Notes under the pieces: generated by a model | The model's database searches: none | Told to the model about the DNA's origin: nothing | The model's input: the letters and a program-made list of their open reading frames with translations, nothing else | In this document: in pieces, positions 55,586 to 64,000 of the stretch | Position numbering within the stretch: position 1 is the stretch's first letter | How the letters are laid out: the number at the start of each line of letters is the position of its first letter | Source of the DNA: Synechococcus sp. CBW1108 | GTDB lineage: Bacteria > Cyanobacteriota > Cyanobacteriia > PCC-6307 > Cyanobiaceae | Length of the DNA stretch: 64,000 nucleotides | Direction of reading: 5' to 3' | Assembly: GCF_015840335.1 (NCBI RefSeq) | Contig: NZ_CP060395.1 | Span: 1,897,277 to 1,961,276 of the forward strand | Translations under genes and position numbers: made by a program

Positions 55586-56206
55586 TCAGCGGTTTGTGGA
55601 TCTTAGATCACGGTCTCGCCTGGGGGTTTTCCCCAGGCAGACCATTCCTGCCACCAGCCAGCCCCGCTCGCCCAGGGCAGCGGCGGCGGCGCAGGCGGTG
55701 GCACCGGTGGTGAGAATGTCGTCGATCAGCAGCACCGGGCGCCGTTGGCCCGCCAGCTGTGAGGAGCAGCGAAATGCTCCGGCCTGGTTGGCCCAGCGCA
55801 ATTCGCGGCCCAGGTGGTGCTGGCCGAGCACGGGCCGGCTCCGCAGCAGCAGGGGCTCCTGGCGCCAGTCAAGTTGCCAGGTAAGGCACCTGCTCAGCAG
55901 ATCCGGCAGGGGGTTGCCCTGGCGCTTCCAGCTGGGAATCGGCACCAGCAGGGGGGGCTGGGTCCAGGGCTCCCGGCGCAGGCCTGCAACCAGCTCCTGG
56001 ATCAGGGCGCCGACTAGCGGGGGTTTGGGACTGGTGCGCAGGTGCAGCAGCTGGCGACGTAACAGGCCCCCGTAGAGCCCCGCAGCCCACCAGGTCAGGG
56101 GGGCCGAGCCCTTGAGCCCCCCCTGGGGCAACTCGGCCACCAGTGCGGGCTGCAGGCTGGGGGCCTGGGCGATCCAGTGCAGGGGCAGCAGTTTGAGGAT
56201 TGCCAT
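55586..56206 (-). CDS. ComF-family phosphoribosyltransferase-like protein
   Basis: The 206-residue protein has the PRPP-binding loop VLLIDDILTTGAT and the preceding PIPSWKRQGNP segment, typical of ComF proteins linked to DNA uptake. The N-terminal zinc-finger cysteines of ComF are missing: this half is hydrophobic and proline-rich. ATG 56206 is preferred over a GTG at 56239. Confidence 0.8.
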   Translation of the reverse strand: MAILKLLPLHWIAQAPSLQPALVAELPQGGLKGSAPLTWWAAGLYGGLLRRQLLHLRTSPKPPLVGALIQELVAGLRREPWTQPPLLVPIPSWKRQGNPLPDLLSRCLTWQLDWRQEPLLLRSRPVLGQHHLGRELRWANQAGAFRCSSQLAGQRRPVLLIDDILTTGATACAAAAALGERGWLVAGMVCLGKTPRRDRDLRSTNR

Positions 56207-56250
56207 GGCCAGATGGGGTAGCCCTTTCAGGCTTCCCACAACTGGCCCGC

Positions 56251-56517
56251 TCAGCCTGGTAAGGCCCGCAGCATGGCCACCAGGGTGCGGTGGGCATCCT
56301 CGCTGTCGCTGAGGCTGTGGTCGAAGGGCACCGTGACGGTGGCGCCATCCACCTGGAGGTCCATCGCCTCGGGCCTGACGCTGAGCAGGCTGGCCTGCTC
56401 AGCGGCGCTGATGCCGCCGTAGTGGCGGGCGAAGGCCAGCACCGCTTCGGCATGGTCGTCGTTCATGTGCCTACAGATCCGATCACTGACGGCGGAGCTG
56501 AGGGGGTCGGCGGCCAT
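56251..56517 (-). CDS. DUF2470-family protein
   Basis: The 88-residue protein starts MAADPLSSAVSDRICRHMNDDHAEAVLAFARHYGG, the signature of DUF2470/HugZ C-terminal-like domains, and continues MDLQVDGATVTVPFDHSL. Such domains occur in heme-handling flavin-fold proteins. Here it is a stand-alone domain of unknown role. Confidence 0.75.
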   Translation of the reverse strand: MAADPLSSAVSDRICRHMNDDHAEAVLAFARHYGGISAAEQASLLSVRPEAMDLQVDGATVTVPFDHSLSDSEDAHRTLVAMLRALPG

Positions 56518-56552
56518 GGCGCGGAGCTGGGGAGGTTGGTTTGGATTCTGGT

Positions 56553-56672
56553 TCAACCAGCCCCGAACCGCTGCCAGAGCAGTAGGCCGAGGCGGATGGC
56601 GCTGAAGCCCACGTAGCCGGCCAGCACTACGAAGAGCCCCATGGCGATCACGGAGCGCAGGCGTTCATTCAT
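56553..56672 (-). CDS. Small single-span membrane protein
   Basis: A 39-residue ORF: short basic start (MNERLRS), hydrophobic helix (VIAMGLFVVLAGYVGFSAIRLG), then LLLWQRFGAG. Its ATG overlaps the end of the sugar-kinase gene (ATGAATGA), so it could be made by coupled translation. It resembles the small membrane peptides of photosynthetic complexes in size only. Confidence 0.5.
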   Translation of the reverse strand: MNERLRSVIAMGLFVVLAGYVGFSAIRLGLLLWQRFGAG

Positions 56673-57933
56673 CGCTGCTGAGGGCGGATGCTGCCAGTCT
56701 GGCCATGCCGAGGGCGGCGCAGAGCCCAGGACGATTCAGCACCGGAACCCCCAGGCTCTGCTGGCGTAGGCGACGCCATTGGGGATTCCGGGCCCCACCT
56801 CCCAGGCTGATCACCCTCTCCAGTGGCGGGGCGCCAGCTTGGCGCAGCCGCTGCCAGCCCTCCTGTTCGATGGCCGTGAGACCCTCCAACAGGGCCTGGA
56901 GGTAATGGGCATCGCTTATCGGTCGAGGTTCCAGCAGCGGCTCCAGGGCTGGGTCGTCCACGGGAAAGCGTTCCCCGCGGGCCGGCAGGGGGCGGAGCCG
57001 CAGGCCGGTGGGCTGGCTGGGGTCAATCTGGCGGCTGAGTTCGCCAATCTGCTGATCACTGAAGAAGCGCCGCAGGATGCCAGCTCCGGCATTGGAGGCC
57101 CCCCCCACCAGCCAGCGCCCCCCCACCCGATGGCAGCTGATGCCAGGCCCCTGGATCGGCCCCGGGCTGAACTGCTTCAACACCAGGGTGGTGCCCAGCA
57201 CGGTGATGCCTTCGCCTGCGGCTGGAGCCGCTGCCAGCACTCCGGCGTTGGCATCCGTAGTGCCTGCCACCACCCGGCAGTGGCGGGGTAGCCCCAGCCG
57301 CTCCGCCAGCTTGGGCGCCATGCTGCCGAGCACCGCGCCACTGGCGCATATCTCCGGCAGGGCTTTGGCCCAGTGCTGCTGAGCAATCGATCCGCTCCAG
57401 GCCTGGCGTTGGAGGTTCCAGCCCAGGCGCAGGTTGTTGCCCTCTTCCCCCCAGCGCCAGTCGCCCAGCAGCCAACCCATCAGCCAGTCGGCCTGATGGC
57501 GCCATAACCAGGGCCCAGCTTCGCCGGCCAGATCGGCCTGGGCGAGAAGGTTCAGGGCCCGGGCCAGGCTGCCGCTGGCACTGGTGGCTGGCCCGGATCC
57601 TGCCAGGGCGGCAGCAGCCTCGGCCTGATCGCCGCAGGCCCGGTGATAGGGAAGGGCCCGCCCCAGGCTGCCGGGGCCCGGCTCCCCTGTGGGGCGGCAG
57701 AGCAGCAGGGTGCCGGAGGTGCCGGCTACGGCGACGGCGCCGATGCGGATTCGGCTTGCGGCGGGCAGCCTGGCGCAGAGGGCCTCAAATCCGCTGGCCC
57801 AGCCAAGGGGATCTTCCAGCCCGTTGGGGTACGGGCTGGCTTCCGTAAGCAGTTGGGGCCCATGGGCAGGCACCAGGGCAATTCGCAGGCCGCTGCTGCC
57901 CAGATCCACCCCCAGAGCGAGTGGTGTTTTCAC
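56665..57933 (-). CDS. FGGY-family sugar kinase (D-ribulokinase-like)
   Basis: The 422-residue protein starts LALGVDLGSSGLRIALV (phosphate-1 loop) and has VAGTTDANAGVL, GEGITVLGTTLVLK and ISLGGGARNPQWRRLRQQSLGVPV. It fits the cyanobacterial and plant group once called xylulokinase-like and later shown in some members to phosphorylate D-ribulose. The start is GTG 57933. Confidence 0.82.
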   Translation of the reverse strand: MKTPLALGVDLGSSGLRIALVPAHGPQLLTEASPYPNGLEDPLGWASGFEALCARLPAASRIRIGAVAVAGTSGTLLLCRPTGEPGPGSLGRALPYHRACGDQAEAAAALAGSGPATSASGSLARALNLLAQADLAGEAGPWLWRHQADWLMGWLLGDWRWGEEGNNLRLGWNLQRQAWSGSIAQQHWAKALPEICASGAVLGSMAPKLAERLGLPRHCRVVAGTTDANAGVLAAAPAAGEGITVLGTTLVLKQFSPGPIQGPGISCHRVGGRWLVGGASNAGAGILRRFFSDQQIGELSRQIDPSQPTGLRLRPLPARGERFPVDDPALEPLLEPRPISDAHYLQALLEGLTAIEQEGWQRLRQAGAPPLERVISLGGGARNPQWRRLRQQSLGVPVLNRPGLCAALGMARLAASALSSDE

Positions 57934-57961
57934 CCGCCGGGCTGGGGCTGGGGCTGGGAAA

Positions 57962-59209
57962 TCAGGCGGCTACCTGGGCTGAGGTGGCCTGTTTGAGCGT
58001 GGCGGCGATGGTGGTCACGTCCTCCCAGGGCAGGTCGAGGTCGCTGCGGCCGAAGTGGCCGTAGGCGGCGACGTCCTGGTAGAAGCGGCCCCCCCTCTGC
58101 TGGGGGAGGGTGCGCAGGCCGAAGGTTTCGATGATGGCGCCTGGACGCAGGTCGAAGTGCTCATGCACCAGGGCAGTGAGATCGGCGTTGCTGAGGGCGC
58201 CCGTACCGAAGCTCTCCACCAGAATGCTCACGGGCCTGGCCACGCCGATGGCGTAGCTCAGTTGCACTTCCACTTTGCTGGCCAGCTCTGCGGCCACTAG
58301 GGCCTTGGCCACATAGCGGGCGGCGTAGGCAGCAGAGCGATCCACCTTGGTGGGATCCTTGCCGGAGAAGGCGCCGCCACCATGGCGGGCGTAGCCGCCG
58401 TAGGTGTCGACGATGATCTTGCGGCCCGTCAGGCCGGCATCACCCTGGGGGCCGCCCACCACAAACTTGCCGGTGGGGTTCACCAGGAAGCGGGTGTCTG
58501 CCTGGGAGGGCTTGAGGGCCAGATCGGCGGTGGCGGGCTCCACCACATGTGTCCATAGGTCGGTAGCGATGCGCTCGCGTATCGCCTTCTCTTCAGAAAT
58601 TCCATCAATCTCTGCGGTGTGTTGGGTGGAGATCAGGATCGTGTCGATCGCCACCGGGCGATCGTCTTCGTAGACGACGCTCACCTGGGTCTTGCCGTCC
58701 GGCAGCAGGTAACCCAGGCTGCCGTTGTGGCGCACCTCCGCCAGGCGCCGAGCCAGGCGGTGGGCCAGGCTGATCGGCAAGGGCATCAGCTCGGGGGTCT
58801 CATTGCAGGCGTAGCCAAACATGATCCCCTGATCTCCCGCACCGATCAGATCCAGGGGGTCGCCTTCGTGGTCGTCGGCCTCATTCACCCCCTGGGCAAT
58901 GTCAGGCGACTGTTGATCCAGGGCCACCAGCACGGCACAGCTGTGGGCGTCGAAGCCGCCGGCGCGGGCACCGGCATAGCCGATCTGGTTGATCACTCCC
59001 CGCACCAGGGTGTTGAAGTCGACCCTGGCCGTGGTGGTGACTTCGCCGGTGATCAGGCAGAGGCCAGTATTCACCACGGTTTCGCAGGCCACCCGGGAGG
59101 CCGGATCCTGGGCCAGCAGGGCATCGAGCACCGCATCGCTCACCTGGTCACAGATTTTGTCGGGGTGACCTTCGGTTACCGACTCGGAAGTGAAGACGTA
59201 GCGGCTCAT
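57962..59209 (-). CDS. metK: S-adenosylmethionine synthetase
   Basis: The 415-residue enzyme joins methionine and ATP. Hallmarks: [65 protein letters not shown] and [19 protein letters not shown]. Its product is the substrate of SpeD encoded near 3 kb. Confidence 0.97.
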   Translation of the reverse strand: MSRYVFTSESVTEGHPDKICDQVSDAVLDALLAQDPASRVACETVVNTGLCLITGEVTTTARVDFNTLVRGVINQIGYAGARAGGFDAHSCAVLVALDQQSPDIAQGVNEADDHEGDPLDLIGAGDQGIMFGYACNETPELMPLPISLAHRLARRLAEVRHNGSLGYLLPDGKTQVSVVYEDDRPVAIDTILISTQHTAEIDGISEEKAIRERIATDLWTHVVEPATADLALKPSQADTRFLVNPTGKFVVGGPQGDAGLTGRKIIVDTYGGYARHGGGAFSGKDPTKVDRSAAYAARYVAKALVAAELASKVEVQLSYAIGVARPVSILVESFGTGALSNADLTALVHEHFDLRPGAIIETFGLRTLPQQRGGRFYQDVAAYGHFGRSDLDLPWEDVTTIAATLKQATSAQVAA

Positions 59210-59236
59210 GCGGCCTTGGCCAAATGTCGACCCAGC

Positions 59237-60046
59237 TTATGCGCCGCAGACTCTCACTTCAAGCTCACTCCAGTGGCTCAGACAGGGGAAACAGGGATCG
59301 AGGGGAGGGGGCGAGCTCCAGCCGGCGGTGAAGCCGATGACCACTGGCACTCCGGCCTGCTTTGCCATCCTCAGATCGCTGTTGGCATCTCCGATCAGGG
59401 CACAGCGGTCGGGCGGTACCTCCAGGCTGGCGCAAAGGGCGTGCACGGCTGCGGGGTCGGGCTTGTGGGGGGTGTGATCGGCGCTCCAGTGGGCCTGAAA
59501 CTGACAGGTGAGGTTTGCGCTGGCCAGAAATGCTGCGATGCCAGCCCCATCGTCGTTGCTGATCACGGCACAGGCCACCGCTGCTCTGCCAAGGGCCTCC
59601 ACCAGTTGATGGAGGCCGGGGGTGGCGATCGGCCGTCGCTGGCTGCCCTGGCCATGCAGGCCATCGGTGGCGGTGAACACGCTTTCGCCCAACGCCAGGG
59701 CTTCGGGCCAGCCCAGCCCCACCTGGGCCAGGGCCGTGGCGGTGGAGATCAGGTTGTGCTGGCGGGAGCCCACGGCCGTGGCTCCCGCCGGATCGATCGC
59801 CTGCTCCCCCAATCCATAGGCTCGGCCGAGGAGCTCGACAAGTTCATCCCCTCTGGCGGCGGCAAGCTCGGGATGGCCCTGGGCCAACAGCTGGCTGGCA
59901 ACTGAAATCCTGGCCGAGGCCAGGGCATGGAGCATGGGCTCGCTGATTGAAAGGGTGCCGTCCTTGTCGAACAGCACCGCTTCGATCTGGTGGGGGATGC
60001 CCTTGTCGTCTGCCAGGGTCTGGCCCCGCAGGAGCAGCTGTGCCAT
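59237..60046 (-). CDS. HAD-superfamily phosphatase
   Basis: The 269-residue protein has motif I DKDGTLSISEP (DxDGT), motif II VISNDDGAG, a Lys in HKPDPAAVH and motif III/IV GDANSDLRMAKQAG. This is the phosphoglycolate phosphatase-like layout with a helical cap. Phosphoglycolate is a reasonable but untested substrate in a phototroph. ATG 60046 is chosen. Confidence 0.82.
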   Translation of the reverse strand: MAQLLLRGQTLADDKGIPHQIEAVLFDKDGTLSISEPMLHALASARISVASQLLAQGHPELAAARGDELVELLGRAYGLGEQAIDPAGATAVGSRQHNLISTATALAQVGLGWPEALALGESVFTATDGLHGQGSQRRPIATPGLHQLVEALGRAAVACAVISNDDGAGIAAFLASANLTCQFQAHWSADHTPHKPDPAAVHALCASLEVPPDRCALIGDANSDLRMAKQAGVPVVIGFTAGWSSPPPLDPCFPCLSHWSELEVRVCGA

Positions 60047-60071
60047 TGGGAACTGCGGCGATTGCTTGCCC

Positions 60072-61130
60072 TCAGTCCAGGGTGACCCCCATGGGCTCAT
60101 TGTCTTCGGCCTGCTCGAGCAGCATCTGCTTGTAGCGGGCAGCCATCTCCTCGGCCTTCTCGAACACCTTCTGGGGATCTGTGAGCATGTCGCCGGGCTC
60201 AGGCTCGAGGGCCTTGGTCGAGAGGGAGATCCGGCCCCGCTCGGCGTCGAGGTCGATGATCATCACCTTCATTTGGTCGTTCACATTGAGCACCGTGTGA
60301 GGTGTCTCGATGTGCTCGTGGCTGATTTCAGAGATGTGCAGCAGGCCGCTGACGCCGCCGATGTCGATGAAGGCGCCGTAGGGCTTGATACCGCGAACGG
60401 TGCCGAGTACCACTTCGCCCACCTCGAGGCGATTCATCTTGCGTTCCACAAGGGCGCGGCGATGGCTTAGCACCAGGCGGTTGCGCTCCTCATCCACCTC
60501 CAGAAACTTGAGCGGCAGGAAGTCGGCCACCAGTTCTTCCTTGGCCTTGCGGGTGCTGATGTGGCTGCCTGGAATGAAGCCGCGCAGGCCTTCAACCCGC
60601 ACCAGGGCGCCGCCGCGGTTGGTGGCAAATACCTCGCTGTAGATGGTGGCGTCTTCTTTTTGCAGCTGACGCACCCGCTCCCAGGCCCGCTGGTATTCGA
60701 TGCGGCGGATAGAAAGCGAGAGCTGGCCGTCTTCGTTCTCCTCACTCATGATGAAGAATTCCCGGATCTCGCCGGGCTGGAGCACGTCGCTCAGGCCCTC
60801 CACCCGGTTGATCGACACCTCCTGGAGGGGCATGAAGGCAGCTGTTTTGGCGCCAATGTCAATCATGGCCCCCTTTGATTCGAGGGCAAATACGGTGCCG
60901 TTGACAACGTCACCGGGCTTGAAGTTGTAGTCGTACTTGCTAAGCAGTGACGCGAACTCGTCGAGGGTGAAACCCACCCCATCGGCGTCATTGCGCGATT
61001 TGGCCCGGCTGCTGGGGTCATCGGCGGTAGGCACCTCTTCCGGAATGGCCAGGTCGAGATCCTCGGCCGTTTCGACGGCTACAAGGTCTAGATCGGTCTC
61101 AGTGGTGGCTTCGGAAGGGGTCACTGTCAT
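60072..61130 (-). CDS. rpsA: 30S ribosomal protein S1
   Basis: The 352-residue protein has three S1 domains: GDVVNGTVFALESKGAMIDIGAKTAAFMP, then GGALVRVEGLRGFIPGSH, then GEVVLGTVRGIKPYGAFIDIGGVSGLLHISEIS. Three domains with an acidic N-terminus is the cyanobacterial form, shorter than the six-domain enterobacterial one. ATG 61130 (MTVTPSEATTET) is preferred to the longer frame. Confidence 0.95.
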   Translation of the reverse strand: MTVTPSEATTETDLDLVAVETAEDLDLAIPEEVPTADDPSSRAKSRNDADGVGFTLDEFASLLSKYDYNFKPGDVVNGTVFALESKGAMIDIGAKTAAFMPLQEVSINRVEGLSDVLQPGEIREFFIMSEENEDGQLSLSIRRIEYQRAWERVRQLQKEDATIYSEVFATNRGGALVRVEGLRGFIPGSHISTRKAKEELVADFLPLKFLEVDEERNRLVLSHRRALVERKMNRLEVGEVVLGTVRGIKPYGAFIDIGGVSGLLHISEISHEHIETPHTVLNVNDQMKVMIIDLDAERGRISLSTKALEPEPGDMLTDPQKVFEKAEEMAARYKQMLLEQAEDNEPMGVTLD

Positions 61131-61254
61131 GGGAGAAGGCGGCCTGCCGGGGGCAGTGCGAAGGGAGTGACCGATCTGCCCGCCAGCAGACCCAGTCAGA
61201 TCCAACACTCTACCAACGCGGCATGCCTTGCTCCCGTTGGCCCTTGGGCAGCCT

Positions 61255-61749
61255 TCAGCCGATTGCGGCCAGGCTTGGCTTGCCCCATCTGCCGCCGTTG
61301 CGCTTGTCGAGGCCCTCGAGGGTGGCCACGAAGTCACTGATGCCCTGGAATTGGCGATAAACTGAGGCAAAGCGCACGTAGGCCACCTCACTCATCTCAC
61401 TGAGGTGGCGCAGCACAAGTTCACCGATTTCGCTGCTTGTTACTTCGCGGCCGCTGCGCTGCTGCAGCTCAAGTTCGATTTCATCCACCACAGCTTCAAG
61501 CCGGGCAGGTTCTAGGCCGGTTTTTTCGCAGGCGCGCAACAGGCCATGGAGCAGTTTCGCGCGGTTGAAGGTTTCCCGGGTGCCGTTGCGCTTCACCACA
61601 GTGATGGGCACCGTTTCCACCCTTTCATAGGTGGTGAAACGAAATTCACAGTTGAGGCATTCGCGCCGCCGCCGCACGCTGCGCCCACTGTCGGCCGCTC
61701 GAGATTCGAGCACCCGGCTGTCGGTGTGTTGGCAAGAGGGGCATTGCAT
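61255..61749 (-). CDS. nrdR: Transcriptional repressor NrdR
   Basis: The 164-residue protein starts with a zinc ribbon ([15 protein letters not shown] ... [13 protein letters not shown]) and an ATP-cone ([29 protein letters not shown]). NrdR represses ribonucleotide reductase genes according to dATP/ATP level. ATG 61749 gives the canonical MQCPSC start. Confidence 0.96.
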   Translation of the reverse strand: MQCPSCQHTDSRVLESRAADSGRSVRRRRECLNCEFRFTTYERVETVPITVVKRNGTRETFNRAKLLHGLLRACEKTGLEPARLEAVVDEIELELQQRSGREVTSSEIGELVLRHLSEMSEVAYVRFASVYRQFQGISDFVATLEGLDKRNGGRWGKPSLAAIG

Positions 61750-61832
61750 CCCCGAACATCCGGGCTTGGTTCTTAAGTTTAGACACGCCACTTTCATTTG
61801 GAAAGGGCTCCATTGATTACCCATTTGCCATG

Positions 61833-61858
61833 AAAAAAGCCCCTGCTTAAGCAGGGGC
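61833..61858 (-). terminator. Rho-independent terminator of psbB-psbT
   Basis: On the minus strand GCCCCTGC-TTAA-GCAGGGGC (8-bp perfect stem) is followed by six T residues, about 20 bases after psbT. Confidence 0.93.
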
Positions 61859-61879
61859 ATGGCCAAGGGGGCTGGCCTG

Positions 61880-61976
61880 TTATTTGCCGATCTTCGGGGG
61901 ATCGCGGAAAGCGATGGCAAAGAAGAGGGTAGAGATGGCCAGAGCCAGGATCAGGATGTACGCGAAGCTTTCCATG
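61880..61976 (-). pseudogene. psbT: Photosystem II protein PsbT, frameshifted as given
   Basis: ATG 61976 opens [19 protein letters not shown], the single helix of PsbT. A run of four T residues on the coding strand (A run at 61919-61922) replaces the three expected, so the frame then shifts. The expected remainder ([12 protein letters not shown], then TAA at 61880-61882) is intact in the next frame. It is either a sequencing error in a homopolymer or a real lesion or slippage site. Its place after psbB is standard. Confidence 0.85.
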
Positions 61977-61999
61977 AATTTCCTCTAGGGGTCTGGCGG

Positions 62000-63559
62000 T
62001 CAGCTGAGGGGCGAACCAGCTGGGGGCACGTAGCCCTCCGGCAGGCGGCGGGTGGAGCGGTCGCCCAGTTTCTGGAAAAGACCGAATTCCACCTGTTCAC
62101 CCAGATCTGGATCAATACCTGCGAACACATCTCGGTAGAGGGTGCGGGCACCGTGCCAGATGTGGCCGAAGAAGAACAGCAGGGCGAAGGTGGCGTGGCC
62201 AAAGGTGAACCAGCCGCGGGGCGAGCTACGGAAGACACCATCGGAGTGATAGGTCTCCCGGTCGAATTCGAATGCTTCCCCAAGCTGGGCCTTGCGGGCC
62301 AGGCGCTTGACATCTGCCGGATCCGTAAAGACTTGACCATTGAGGGCGCCGCCGTAAACGGATGCGGTTACGCCGGTCTGCTCGAAGGAATACTTGGCTT
62401 CAGCCCGCCGGAATGGGATGTCGGCGCGCACAATGCCTTCCTGGTCCTGGAGAATTACGGGGAAGTTTTCGAAGAAGTTTGGCAGGCGCCGCACTTCCAG
62501 ATCCCTACCTTCTTTGTCTGTGAAGCTGATGTGGCCCAGCCAGCCGGTGGGCAGACCGTCACCGTTGACCATCGGGCCCACCCGGAATAGGCCTCCTTTG
62601 GCAGGACTATTACCGACGTAGTCATAGAAGGCCAGCTTCTCTGGAATTGAGGCATAGGCCTGTTCCTTGCTGGCGCCGTTGTCGAGGGCCGTCTGCACCC
62701 GGCGGTTGATCTCCGCCTTGAAATAGCCCTGATCCCACTGGTAGCGGGTGGGGCCAAACAGCTCAACTGGTGTCGCCGCAGCGCCGTACCACATGGTGCC
62801 GGCCACAATGAAGGCCGCAAAAAACACCGCCGCGATAGCCGAAGCCAATACGGTTTCGATGTTGCCCATCCGCAGGGCCTTGTAGAGCCGTTCGGGCGGG
62901 CGGGTGGTGATGTGGAAGATGCCGGCGATGATGCCGACGATTCCAGCTGCGATGTGGTGGGCCACGATCCCGCCGGGATTGAAGGGGTTGAAGCCCTCCG
63001 GGCCCCAGGAGGGTTGAACAGCCTCCAGGTGACCTGTTAATCCGTAGGGGTCACTGACCCACATCCCCGGCCCGAAGACCCCGGTGAGGTGGAAGGCGCC
63101 AAAGCCAAAGCAGCCAAGGCCTGCGAGCAGCAGGTGGATGCCGAAGATCTTGGGCAGATCGAGGGCTGGTTCACCGGTGCGGGGGTCCTGCCAGATCTCC
63201 AGATCCCAGTAGGTCCAGTGCCAGATGGCGGCTAGGAAGAGCAGGCCGCTAAAAATGATGTGGGCAGCTGCCACGCCTTCAAAACTCCAGAAGCCTGGAT
63301 CAACGCCGGTCTCACCGGTGATGCTCCAACCGCCCCAGCTGCCCGTAACCCCCAGGCGGGCCATGAAGGGCATGACGAACATGCCCTGGCGCCACATGGG
63401 GTTGAGCACCTGGTCGGATGGATCGAAGATGGCGAGCTCGTAGAGCGCCATAGAGCCGGCCCAGCCGGCAACTAGGGCGGTGTGCATGAGGTGCACGGCA
63501 AGCAGACGGCCCGGGTCGTTAATCACGACCGTGTGCACCCGATACCAGGGCAATCCCAT
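62000..63559 (-). CDS. psbB: Photosystem II CP47 chlorophyll-binding protein
   Basis: The 519-residue core antenna begins [20 protein letters not shown] and contains six hydrophobic segments with chlorophyll-ligand histidines (for example [50 protein letters not shown]). The large lumenal loop lies between the last two helices. psbT follows and a ferredoxin gene is divergent upstream. Confidence 0.98.
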   Translation of the reverse strand: MGLPWYRVHTVVINDPGRLLAVHLMHTALVAGWAGSMALYELAIFDPSDQVLNPMWRQGMFVMPFMARLGVTGSWGGWSITGETGVDPGFWSFEGVAAAHIIFSGLLFLAAIWHWTYWDLEIWQDPRTGEPALDLPKIFGIHLLLAGLGCFGFGAFHLTGVFGPGMWVSDPYGLTGHLEAVQPSWGPEGFNPFNPGGIVAHHIAAGIVGIIAGIFHITTRPPERLYKALRMGNIETVLASAIAAVFFAAFIVAGTMWYGAAATPVELFGPTRYQWDQGYFKAEINRRVQTALDNGASKEQAYASIPEKLAFYDYVGNSPAKGGLFRVGPMVNGDGLPTGWLGHISFTDKEGRDLEVRRLPNFFENFPVILQDQEGIVRADIPFRRAEAKYSFEQTGVTASVYGGALNGQVFTDPADVKRLARKAQLGEAFEFDRETYHSDGVFRSSPRGWFTFGHATFALLFFFGHIWHGARTLYRDVFAGIDPDLGEQVEFGLFQKLGDRSTRRLPEGYVPPAGSPLS

Positions 63560-63686
63560 GGGGGTAGTTCTGGGTAGGTTTCGCGATCGTAAGGGGAGCC
63601 CTGGCCACTGCGCGGCCTAGGTAACGGACCGCAACGGCCTGACCCACAATGGGACCCACAATGAAGCCCCCATCAGGAGCTACCCC

Positions 63687-64000
63687 ATGCCCGTGATCCG
63701 ATTTGTGCGCGAGGGCAGAGAGGTGGAGTGCTTCCCGGGAGAGAACCTGCGGGAGGTGGCCCTGCGGGAAGGTATCCAGCTCTACGGGCTCAAGGGAACT
63801 CTGGGCAACTGCGGCGGCTGCGGCCAATGCATCACCTGTTTTGTGGCCGTTCCGGAGGGTGGCGCTAGCCAGGCGCTGAGCGAACGCACTGTCGTGGAGG
63901 ACCAGAAACTGCGCCGCCGCCCCCAGACCTGGCGACTGGCCTGTCAGGCCCTGGTTCAGCAGTCGGTGCTGGTGCTCACCCGTCCCCAGGTGGGCTTGCC
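63687..64000 (+). CDS. [2Fe-2S] ferredoxin-like protein (3' end missing)
   Basis: The frame runs off the window with 104 codons visible. The cluster loop NCGGCGQCITC and the later LACQ supply the four cysteines of a plant-type-like fold, in a compact variant. Cyanobacteria often have this gene divergent from psbB. Its electron partner is unknown. Confidence 0.85.
   Translation, partial: MPVIRFVREGREVECFPGENLREVALREGIQLYGLKGTLGNCGGCGQCITCFVAVPEGGASQALSERTVVEDQKLRRRPQTWRLACQALVQQSVLVLTRPQVGL

Noticed and set aside
58619-59905. 428-codon plus-strand ORF opposite metK and the HAD gene
   Set aside because: Spans two real genes on the other strand and has no recognisable domain.

Overview
The window reads as a high-GC picocyanobacterial chromosome of the Synechococcus/Cyanobium type (cluster 5). 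Evidence is the set psbB, psbT, psaD, a cyanobacterial-type gshA, a panC-cmk fusion, hemF, a hemH with a chlorophyll-binding tail, and a full phycobilisome rod region. It carries class I phycoerythrin (cpeBA) and phycocyanin (cpcBA). No class II phycoerythrin (mpe) genes are visible, so a pink, phycoerythrobilin-rich strain of pigment type 2 is the best guess (inference).

Bases 1-20,200 are housekeeping: the end of moeB, a tandem CobO-like protein, larE, speD, recF, tRNA-Arg(CCG), a trpE-gshA-ppc operon joined by ATGA overlaps, psaD, a rodA-histidine kinase pair, mrp, hemF, a CCB1-like membrane protein, rnd, an LpxB-like protein and tRNA-Cys.

Bases 20,319-25,215 are a stack of mobile DNA. 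An IS66-family element (8-bp target duplication ACTGAGTA) is interrupted by a 3.15-kb insert bounded by a second 8-bp duplication (GCGTCTAC). That insert holds a group II intron with its reverse transcriptase, joined to an ISAs1-family element. Both transposase genes also carry a short double-hairpin repeat of about 26 nt, and the two copies differ by compensating base changes.

Bases 25,300-34,600 hold short picocyanobacterial genes, purM, rlpA, panC-cmk, then cpcE-cpcF overlapping a low-molecular-weight tyrosine phosphatase, and the divergent heme oxygenase gene ho1, which starts bilin synthesis.

Bases 35,287-55,449 are the pigment region: hemH, pebA-pebB (biliverdin to phycoerythrobilin), lyases of the S/U family (a cpeU-like gene and cpeS), T family (cpeT, cpcT) and HEAT-repeat E/F family (cpeZ, cpeF, cpeY), the apoprotein genes cpeBA and cpcBA, rod linkers (cpeC, a double-domain linker, cpeE), CpcD-type caps and the activator cpeR. 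The order cpeC-linker-cpeE-cpeS-cpeT-cpeR matches the cpeCDESTR operon known from Fremyella. Upstream in the same direction sit three less familiar genes: an unknown protein, an orphan phycobiliprotein-like protein that keeps a bilin-type cysteine, and a pentapeptide-repeat protein. They are the best candidates here for undescribed phycobilisome biology. An eroded transposase lies just upstream of cpeBA.

Bases 55,500-64,000 return to housekeeping: tRNA-Phe, a ComF-like gene, a DUF2470-like gene, an FGGY sugar kinase, metK, a HAD phosphatase, rpsA, nrdR, psbT (frameshifted as given), psbB and the start of a ferredoxin gene.

All calls come from reading the sequence; no database search was run.
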